This document shows positions 6,145 to 10,792 of a stretch of DNA of 10,792 bases, piece by piece. Each line of letters begins with the position of its first letter. Position 1 is the stretch's first letter. The stretch spans positions 1 to 10,792 of the forward strand of contig JABDIZ010000207.1 in assembly GCA_013003465.1 (NCBI GenBank), in the 5' to 3' direction. The notes beneath the pieces were generated by a model. It worked only from the letters and a program-made list of their open reading frames with translations, did not search any database and was not told the DNA's origin. The stretch is from Rhodothermaceae bacterium. GTDB taxonomy: Bacteria > Bacteroidota > Rhodothermia > Rhodothermales > Rubricoccaceae. The position numbers were made by a program, and so were the translations under genes.

Positions 6145-6846
6145 CTACTGTGCTTCTGCCGCCGCGCGCGCCATGAGTGCCTCCACGAGCGGCGCGTTGG
6201 GCGTGCCTTCGTAGGCATCGAGGTAGGCCTGATAGACCTCTTGCGCCTCCGCATAGTCGCCCGAGGCCTCGTAGTTGCGTCCGGCGGCCATCAGGTAATC
6301 CGGCGTCGTCGCCGCCGAGGCGTAGGCGTCGGCCGCGCGGCGGTAGAGGCGCGCCGCTTCGGCGTGGTCGCCCTGCTGTTCGTGGATGGCCGCTTCGCCT
6401 GCGAGGGCGCTCGCGCCGAGGATGTCGCTCCCGGCGTCGTACTGTTCGAAGTACCGGAGGGCGTCCTCGTAGCGGCCGAGTTGGTAGAGCGCGTCGGCGG
6501 CGTAGAACGTGGCGAGGTTGCCCGTGGCCGTCGAGCCGTACTCGTCGGCAATGGCGAGAAGACCGGGCTGACCTGCCGTGCCGTCGAGCGCCTGTTCGAG
6601 GTTGCCCTGTTCGTACGAGGCGAGGACGGCGCCCAGCGCCTCAGCCGCCTCGATGTCCTGCTGCCCCTGCCACCAGCTGAACACAATGGCACCGATGATG
6701 ATGACGAGCAAGCCAAGCGCGGCGGCGATGAGAAGCGTGCGGTGCTCCTCGAAGAACGTCATGGAGCGCGCCGTCGCCGTGGCGAGTTGATCCTCGCGCA
6801 GTTCCTGGCGGCGGCTGACGGTCTTGGGGGCGTTGAGCATCGACAT
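6145..6846 (-). CDS. Membrane-anchored tetratricopeptide-repeat protein (YfgM-like)
   Basis: The 233-residue product has a charged cytosolic N-terminus (SRRQELREDQL), one transmembrane helix at about 37-57 (TLLIAAALGLLVIIIGAIVF, then SWW), then an Ala/Tyr-rich helical region outside the membrane. The helices at about 107-215 have TPR character: ATFYAADALYQLGRYEDALRYFEQY, AAIHEQQGDHAEAARLYRRA and AGRNYEASGDYAEAQEVYQAYL. The architecture matches YfgM/TPR_21-type anchored proteins, which bind other proteins in periplasmic quality control, but the partner here is unknown. The start at ATG 6846 has a GAGG about 10 bases upstream; ATG 6840 is a close alternative. The frame remains open upstream to 6957 but that stretch contains the likely promoter. 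It is probably the first gene of the minus-strand unit. Confidence 0.8.
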   Translation of the reverse strand: MSMLNAPKTVSRRQELREDQLATATARSMTFFEEHRTLLIAAALGLLVIIIGAIVFSWWQGQQDIEAAEALGAVLASYEQGNLEQALDGTAGQPGLLAIADEYGSTATGNLATFYAADALYQLGRYEDALRYFEQYDAGSDILGASALAGEAAIHEQQGDHAEAARLYRRAADAYASAATTPDYLMAAGRNYEASGDYAEAQEVYQAYLDAYEGTPNAPLVEALMARAAAEAQ

Positions 6847-6925
6847 GGGCAGACGGCCTCGGGGCCGGATCAATCGGATTCTGTACAGTGGGACGCTCCC
6901 GAGCGAAGGGCGCATCACAGAAAGG

Positions 6926-6957
6926 CAAAGATACCGTGCCTGCCTACCGGACCGCAA
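6926..6957 (-). promoter_or_regulatory. Bacteroidota-type promoter for the TPR-regulator-lolD-nadA unit
   Basis: On the minus strand TTG (6957-6955) is followed after 21 bases by TATCTTTG (6933-6926), a full match to the TAnnTTTG -7 element of Bacteroidota primary-sigma promoters with its upstream TTG. Transcription would begin near 6919, giving a leader of about 73 bases before the TPR ATG at 6846. Confidence 0.6.
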
Positions 6958-7072
6958 TGCAGCGCCGTGTCCCGAAACGGTCGAAACCCCGGCTCCACAG
7001 GCCTTTTGTTGCCGATTTCACCGAACCGCGTAGGGGCGCTGCGGTAACGTGTCTACGGTTCGGGCCCACCGC

Positions 7073-7090
7073 GGAACGCGAGCCCGTTCC
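7073..7090 (+). promoter_or_regulatory. Hairpin with pyrimidine tail in the gap leader
   Basis: GGAACG (7073-7078), loop CGAGCC and CGTTCC (7085-7090) form a 6-bp stem followed by TTTCCTCTTCT, 37 bases before the gap ATG. Competing stems exist: CGGGC (7061-7065) with GCCCG (7082-7086), and GTTC (7058-7061) with GAAC (7074-7077). The set of exclusive pairings resembles an attenuator or stability leader, but the stems are short and GC-rich sequence yields such pairings by chance. Confidence 0.3.
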
Positions 7091-7127
7091 TTTCCTCTTC
7101 TGCTCACCTCACACGCGCACGCATCGC

Positions 7128-8132
7128 ATGGCTATCAAGATCGGGATCAACGGCTTTGGGCGCATTGGCCGCCTCGTCTTTCGCTCCATCCTCGAACGCG
7201 GCGACACCGACTTCGACGTCGTCGCCGTCAACGACCTCACGGACGCGGCCACGCTCGCTCACCTCTTCAAGTACGACTCGGTCCATGGACGCTTCCCCGG
7301 CGAGGTCTCCGTCGATGGAGATCATCTCGTGGTCAACGGCGACCGCTTCCGGGTCTTCTCCGAGCGCAATCCGGCCGACCTGCCGTGGGGCGATCTCGGC
7401 GCGGAGGTGATCGTGGAATCGACGGGCATCTTCCGTGACCGCGCAAAGGCGGGCCTCCACCTCGACGCGGGCGCCAAGAAGGTCGTCATCTCCGCTCCGG
7501 CAAAGGGCGACGTGGACGCCACCGTCGTGATGGGCGTCAACGACGATCAGCTGACCGGCGACGAAGTCGTGGTGTCGAACGCGAGTTGCACCACCAACTG
7601 CCTCGCCCCGATGGCGAAAGTCCTCGATGACGCCTTCGGCCTCACGCAGGGCTTCATGACGACGATCCACGCCTACACCGCCGACCAGCGCATCCAGGAC
7701 GCGCCGCACTCGGACCTCCGCCGGGCCCGCGCCGCCGCCGTCTCCATCATCCCGACATCGACGGGCGCCGCCAAGGCCGTGGGCCTCGTGCTCCCGCACC
7801 TCGCCGGGCGCCTCAACGGCTTCGCGCTCCGCGTGCCCGTCCCGGACGGCTCCCTCACCGACTTCACGGCCGTCGTCGAGGGCACGCCCTCGGTCGAGGA
7901 GGTGAACGCCGCGTTCCAGCAAGCCGCCGCCGGTCCGATGCAGGGCATCCTCGAATACAGTGAGGAGCCGCTCGTCTCGACCGACATCATCCACAACCCG
8001 CACTCGTGCATCTTCGACAGCCTCTCGACGATGGTCGATGGCAACGTGGTCAAGATCGTGGGCTGGTACGACAACGAGTGGGGCTATGCGAGCCGCACAG
8101 TAGACCTCGTCAAGAAATTGATGTCGGCCTGA
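7128..8132 (+). CDS. gap: Glyceraldehyde-3-phosphate dehydrogenase, type I
   Basis: This cytosolic glycolytic enzyme oxidatively phosphorylates glyceraldehyde 3-phosphate to 1,3-bisphosphoglycerate with NAD+. The 334 residues are the usual length. The N-terminal Rossmann fold opens with IGINGFGRIGR. The catalytic cysteine is C154 in SNASCTTNCLAP and its base is H181 in TTIHAYTADQ. The phosphate-binding segment SIIPTSTGAAKAVG and the C-terminal WYDNEWGYASR are intact. NDL near residue 35 and the Pro at 193 (DAPHSDLRRAR) fit an NAD-specific catabolic enzyme rather than an NADP type. The ATG at 7128 gives the standard MAIKIGING start, though the frame stays open about 80 codons further upstream. 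No Shine-Dalgarno is visible. pgk follows after 74 bases on the same strand. Confidence 0.98.
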   Translation: MAIKIGINGFGRIGRLVFRSILERGDTDFDVVAVNDLTDAATLAHLFKYDSVHGRFPGEVSVDGDHLVVNGDRFRVFSERNPADLPWGDLGAEVIVESTGIFRDRAKAGLHLDAGAKKVVISAPAKGDVDATVVMGVNDDQLTGDEVVVSNASCTTNCLAPMAKVLDDAFGLTQGFMTTIHAYTADQRIQDAPHSDLRRARAAAVSIIPTSTGAAKAVGLVLPHLAGRLNGFALRVPVPDGSLTDFTAVVEGTPSVEEVNAAFQQAAAGPMQGILEYSEEPLVSTDIIHNPHSCIFDSLSTMVDGNVVKIVGWYDNEWGYASRTVDLVKKLMSA

Positions 8133-8148
8133 CGGCCGAGACCGGAGA

Positions 8149-8198
8149 GCCGGAGTGTCGACGAATCGAAGCGCTCCGGCCCTCCATCTCTTCGATTC
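8149..8198 (+). repeat. Two interleaved inverted repeats between gap and pgk
   Basis: Arm A GCCGGAG (8149-8155) pairs with CTCCGGC (8174-8180). Arm B GAATCGAAG (8163-8171) pairs with CTTCGATTC (8190-8198). Both are perfect, 7 and 9 bp. The order A-B-A'-B' means the two stems exclude each other or form a pseudoknot. A second CCGGAG (8142-8147) could replace arm A. Arm B' ends 8 bases before the pgk ATG, where no Shine-Dalgarno is visible, so folding could influence pgk translation or mRNA stability. Confidence 0.6.
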
Positions 8199-8206
8199 CT
8201 CGCTTC

Positions 8207-9382
8207 ATGAAATCCCTTTCCGACCTCTCGCTCTCCGGCAAACGCGTGCTCGTGCGCGTGGACTTCAACGTGCCGCTCGAAGACGGGCGCATCACGGACG
8301 ACACGCGCGTGCGCGCCGCGCTCCCCACGATCCAGGCCCTCCTAGACGCCGGCGGGCAGCCGATTCTGATGAGCCACCTCGGCCGCCCGAAGAGCGGCCC
8401 TGAGCCGCAGTTCAGCCTCCGCCCCGTCGCTGAGCACCTCGATACGCTCGTCGAGGCGCCGGTCGTGTTTTGCGAGGCGACGGTGGGCGAGGCGGCCCAG
8501 GCGTGCATCGACGAAGCCCCGGACGGGGCCGTGGTCCTGCTAGAGAACACGCGCTTCCTTGAGGGAGAGACCAAGAACGACCCGGACCTCGCCCGGCAGA
8601 TGGCCGCGCTTGGCGACGCGTTCGTCTCCGACGCCTTCGGCTCGGTCCACCGCGCACATGCCTCAACCGAAGGCGTCGCGCATCATGTGGCCGACAAGGC
8701 CGCGGGCTCGCTCCTCGAACGCGAGGTCGCGTTTCTGACGCGGGCGCTGGACGAGCCCGAGCGCCCGTTCGTCGCCATCCTCGGGGGCGCGAAGGTGTCG
8801 GACAAGATCGGTGTGATCGAAGCCCTGATCGACAAGGTGGATCAACTGCTGATCGGTGGCGCGATGGCGTATACGTTCCTCGCCGGGCTCGGCCACAAAA
8901 CCGGCAATTCGCTCGTCGAGGAGGACCGTGTGGATGAAGCCTACCGGCTTTATGAGCGCGCGGGTGACAAGCTGACGCTGCCCCTTGACCACATCGTTGC
9001 GGATCGCTTTGCCGAGGACGCGGAGACACAGATCGTCACCGGTGAAATCCCGGACGACTGGATGGGGCTCGACATCGGCCCGGCCACGCGTGAGCAATAC
9101 GCCAACGTGATCGAGAACGCGGCGACGGTCATCTGGAACGGCCCGATGGGCGTGTTTGAGATGGATCCGTTTGCCGAGGGCACGCGCGCTGTCGCGCAGG
9201 CGATGGCGACTGCTTCCGCCGACAACGAGGCCCTGACCGTCGTCGGCGGCGGCGACTCGGTGGCGGCGATCAACGAGGCCGGGCTAGCCGAGGCCGTCAC
9301 GCACGTCTCGACCGGCGGCGGGGCCATGCTGGAGTTCATGGAAGGCCAGACGCTCCCCGGCCTCACCGCGCTCGACGCCTGA
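8207..9382 (+). CDS. pgk: Phosphoglycerate kinase
   Basis: This cytosolic glycolytic enzyme transfers phosphate from 1,3-bisphosphoglycerate to ADP, the step directly after gap. The 391 residues match the monomeric bacterial enzyme. The N-terminal substrate lobe has RVDFNVP (17-23, with D19 and N21), R34, SHLGRP (56-61), LLENTRF (111-117, R116) and SVHRAHAS (R149). The C-terminal nucleotide lobe has GGAKVSDKIGV (193-203, K197), WNGPMGVFE, GGGDS and HVSTGGGAMLEFMEG. The ATG at 8207 fits the family start MKSLSDL; the frame extends upstream into the end of gap but lacks family sequence there. It is 74 bases after gap and very likely in one operon with it. A large inverted repeat follows its stop. 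Confidence 0.98.
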   Translation: MKSLSDLSLSGKRVLVRVDFNVPLEDGRITDDTRVRAALPTIQALLDAGGQPILMSHLGRPKSGPEPQFSLRPVAEHLDTLVEAPVVFCEATVGEAAQACIDEAPDGAVVLLENTRFLEGETKNDPDLARQMAALGDAFVSDAFGSVHRAHASTEGVAHHVADKAAGSLLEREVAFLTRALDEPERPFVAILGGAKVSDKIGVIEALIDKVDQLLIGGAMAYTFLAGLGHKTGNSLVEEDRVDEAYRLYERAGDKLTLPLDHIVADRFAEDAETQIVTGEIPDDWMGLDIGPATREQYANVIENAATVIWNGPMGVFEMDPFAEGTRAVAQAMATASADNEALTVVGGGDSVAAINEAGLAEAVTHVSTGGGAMLEFMEGQTLPGLTALDA

Positions 9383-9384
9383 GT

Positions 9385-9443
9385 GCATGGTTCGTGTTGC
9401 GCATCGCGTAAGGCAAACACGGAATACGCAACACGAACCACGC
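9385..9443 (+). repeat. Large inverted repeat of degenerate 7-bp units after pgk
   Basis: TGGTTCGTGTTGCG (9388-9401) is a perfect complement of CGCAACACGAACCA (9427-9440). Beyond one mismatch two more pairs follow (9385-9386 with 9442-9443), giving 16 of 17 pairs around a 25-base loop. The right arm and part of the loop read as heptads ACACGGA, ATACGCA, ACACGAA, CCACGCT from 9417. The complement of the left arm reads TTACGCG, ATGCGCA, ACACGAA, CCATGCA. It lies between the pgk stop and the next ATG (9448). It lacks a U run, so a simple intrinsic terminator is less likely than a dispersed repeat element, a processing hairpin or a site that hides the downstream start. Confidence 0.85.
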
Positions 9444-9447
9444 TTCC

Positions 9448-10074
9448 ATGCTCTTCGCCCTCGACCTAATCGGCACGTTCGTGTTCGCGCTCTCGGGCGC
9501 CTTCAAGGGGCTCAAGCACGAACTCGACTGGCTCGGCATCGCCGTTTTGGCCACGCTGACGGGCGTGGGCGGAGGCCTCATCCGCGACGTGCTCCTCGGC
9601 GATACGCCGCCTGCGGCTTTCCGCGACGAGCGCTATTTCGCCGTCTGCCTGGCCGGTGCGTTTGTCGTGATTATCGCTGCGCCCCGGATCGCCAAGCGCT
9701 GGAACCGCGTGATGGTGGCCGACGCAGTTGGCCTCGGGCTGTTTGCTGCACTCGGCGCTGCCAAAGGCGCCGCGCACGGTCTTGGGCCGCTCGGCACCCT
9801 GATGGCCGGAGCCCTCACGGCCGTTGGCGGAGGCGTGATCCGCGACGTGCTGGTGGGCGAGATGCCCGCCGTGCTGCACAAGGGCTTCTACGCTACGGCT
9901 GCGCTCGCGGGTAGCGCGGTGCTCCTCGTGCTGGGCGCCCTGGGCCTTGCCGAGCCCGTTCAACTGCTGGCCGCAGCGCTCGTGACCTCCGGCTTGCGCT
10001 TCATCGCCCTCATCCGCAACATGAGCCTGCCCCGGGCTCGCTTTCATCCTGAACCGCCCTCTTCCCTCTCTTGA
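9448..10074 (+). CDS. UPF0126 / TRIC-like membrane protein
   Basis: The 208-residue protein is almost entirely hydrophobic, with about seven predicted membrane helices arranged as two related halves. The halves carry the family hallmark twice: LTGVGGGLIRDVLLGDTPP (37-55) and LTAVGGGVIRDVLVGEMPA (123-141). This pattern defines the UPF0126 family, whose members are annotated as glycine transporters or as bacterial relatives of trimeric intracellular cation (TRIC) channels, with potassium conductance proposed. Length and both repeats are typical. The tail from about 193 is polar and Pro-rich. The ATG at 9448 starts directly in helix 1 and lies just after a large inverted repeat; no Shine-Dalgarno is seen. 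Its stop overlaps the start of an MscS-type channel gene, hinting at a linked ion or osmotic role. Confidence 0.9.
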   Translation: MLFALDLIGTFVFALSGAFKGLKHELDWLGIAVLATLTGVGGGLIRDVLLGDTPPAAFRDERYFAVCLAGAFVVIIAAPRIAKRWNRVMVADAVGLGLFAALGAAKGAAHGLGPLGTLMAGALTAVGGGVIRDVLVGEMPAVLHKGFYATAALAGSAVLLVLGALGLAEPVQLLAAALVTSGLRFIALIRNMSLPRARFHPEPPSSLS

Positions 10075-10792
10075 TGCTCGCCCTCTTACAAAATACCGAC
10101 AGCCTTTTGGCCGCCCTTCAGGACTCCGAGGTGCTCGAAACCGACTTCTGGTTCGACCTCGGGATGCGCGCTATCCGCGTCGCTGCCATCGTGCTGCTGG
10201 CACTGCTCGTGCTCGGAATCGTAGCCCGGCTCAAGCGGCGGTGGATCAAACGCGTGCAGGATCTGCCGACACTCGACAAGAAGCGGCAACGGGTGCTGAC
10301 CGTCGCGGATCTGGTCGGCTCGATTGCCAAGTACGTCGTTTGGGGCATCGCCCTCATCATGATCCTCGATGCGCTGAGCCTGAACATCGGCCCCCTCCTC
10401 GCCGGGGCAGGCATCGCCGGGCTCGCCATCGGTTTCGGCGCGCAGACCCTCGTCAAGGACGTGATCTCGGGCCTCTTTCTCCTGTTCGACGACACGCTCG
10501 GCGTCGGGGACCTCATCACACACAACGGCGAAGCGGGCACGGTCGAGTACATGGGCCTCCGGCTCCTCAAGGTGCGCAAGTTCGACGGCGAGCTGCTGAT
10601 GATCCCGGCGGGCGAGTTGCGGACGTTCGGCAACAAGAGCATCGGCTACATGCGGGTGGTGGTGAACGTGGGCCTCTCGTATGAGCAGAACGTGAACGAG
10701 GCGCTGGCCGCACTCGACGCCGTGGCACAGGAGTGGGCGCAGACCGAGGAGGCACAGCGCATCATGCTCGAAGACGCGCCCCTCGTGCAGGC
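10074..10792 (+). CDS. MscS-family mechanosensitive channel, C-terminus cut by window edge
   Basis: The frame is open from the ATG at 10074 to the right edge (239 codons). Predicted membrane helices lie at about 32-52, 82-101 and 105-138. The third is the Gly/Ala-rich pore helix typical of MscS (GAGIAGLAIGFGAQTLVKDVISGLFLLFDD), running into the beta domain GVGDLITHNGEAGTVEYMGLRLLKVRKFDGELLMIPAGE. The last visible part (VVVNVGLSYEQNVNEALAALD) begins the cytoplasmic cage. Such channels open under membrane tension and release solutes on osmotic downshift. A polar N-terminal stretch of about 30 residues precedes helix 1. The start overlaps the previous stop by one base (TGATG), which suggests translational coupling with the UPF0126 gene. 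The cage and C-terminus are not visible, so the subfamily is undecided. Confidence 0.92.
   Translation, partial: MLALLQNTDSLLAALQDSEVLETDFWFDLGMRAIRVAAIVLLALLVLGIVARLKRRWIKRVQDLPTLDKKRQRVLTVADLVGSIAKYVVWGIALIMILDALSLNIGPLLAGAGIAGLAIGFGAQTLVKDVISGLFLLFDDTLGVGDLITHNGEAGTVEYMGLRLLKVRKFDGELLMIPAGELRTFGNKSIGYMRVVVNVGLSYEQNVNEALAALDAVAQEWAQTEEAQRIMLEDAPLVQ

Larger units (their letters stand above)
6847..7127. other. Divergent intergenic region between the TPR gene and gap
   Basis: These 281 bases separate divergently transcribed genes. They hold a Bacteroidota-type promoter reading left (6926-6957) and a potentially structured leader just before gap (7058-7090). I could not identify a convincing rightward promoter for gap. 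Both flanking frames stay open into this region, which I attribute to high GC content. Confidence 0.6.

Noticed and set aside
6847..6957. N-terminal extension of the TPR protein to 6957
   Set aside because: It would place the TATCTTTG promoter inside the gene. The Arg-rich extension looks non-coding, and ATG 6846 has a nearby GAGG.
7009..7036. TTGCCG-N16-TAGGGG as a gap promoter
   Set aside because: The -10 part is a poor match to both housekeeping and Bacteroidota consensus sequences, so I do not call it.
5524..7047. 507-codon plus-strand ORF antisense to the regulator and TPR genes
   Set aside because: It lies opposite two well-supported genes, its product is Arg/Ser-rich without recognisable domains, and such frames are expected in high-GC DNA.
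6888..7127. N-terminal extension of GAPDH by about 80 codons
   Set aside because: The family starts at MAIKIGING. The upstream stretch has no conserved sequence and contains regulatory DNA for the divergent gene.
9385..9443. Intrinsic terminator of pgk
   Set aside because: The stem is strong but has a 25-base loop and no U run, so it was listed as a repeat instead. Termination is not excluded.

Overview
The window comes from a GC-rich bacterium, most likely of the Rhodothermota/Bacteroidota group. Three things point there: a periplasmic two-component-propeller (Reg_prop/Y_Y_Y) sensor, a minus-strand promoter of the Bacteroidota type (TTG, 21-nt spacer, TATCTTTG), and near-absence of Shine-Dalgarno sequences before most genes. 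This is inference from gene style, not a database match. No tRNA, rRNA, insertion sequence, prophage or CRISPR array was seen. Long antisense ORFs are abundant but look like high-GC shadows.

Layout. (1) 1-2224, minus: a large secreted beta-propeller sensor, open through the left edge and cut in its Y_Y_Y domain. (2) 2225-2490: divergent intergenic region with a good promoter for the next gene. (3) 2491-2745, plus: an 84-residue predicted secreted protein made of a signal peptide and exactly three near-identical 21-residue repeats, followed by a strong hairpin terminator shared with the convergent nadA. (4) 6846 down to 2824, minus: a likely transcription unit in the order membrane-anchored TPR protein, NtrC-type sigma-54 response regulator, LolD-type ABC ATPase, quinolinate synthase NadA. 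(5) 6847-7127: divergent intergenic region with a Bacteroidota-type promoter for the minus unit and a structured leader before gap. (6) 7128-10792, plus: gap, pgk, a UPF0126/TRIC-like membrane protein, and an MscS-type channel cut by the right edge.

How the genes fit together. gap and pgk are consecutive glycolytic steps and probably one operon. The TRIC-like and MscS-like genes overlap by one base and are probably translationally coupled, suggesting an ion or osmotic membrane function. The minus-strand unit mixes regulation (sigma-54 activator), envelope traffic (LolD without LolC/E nearby) and NAD biosynthesis (NadA), so it looks like a housekeeping cluster rather than one pathway.

The least ordinary items are the three-repeat small secreted protein (whose repeat contains a graspetide-like Thr-Ser-x4-Glu-Asp pattern), a 16-bp inverted repeat built of degenerate 7-bp units before the UPF0126 gene, interleaved inverted repeats between gap and pgk, and a 40-nt homopurine tract with an 8-bp period just after the lolD start codon.
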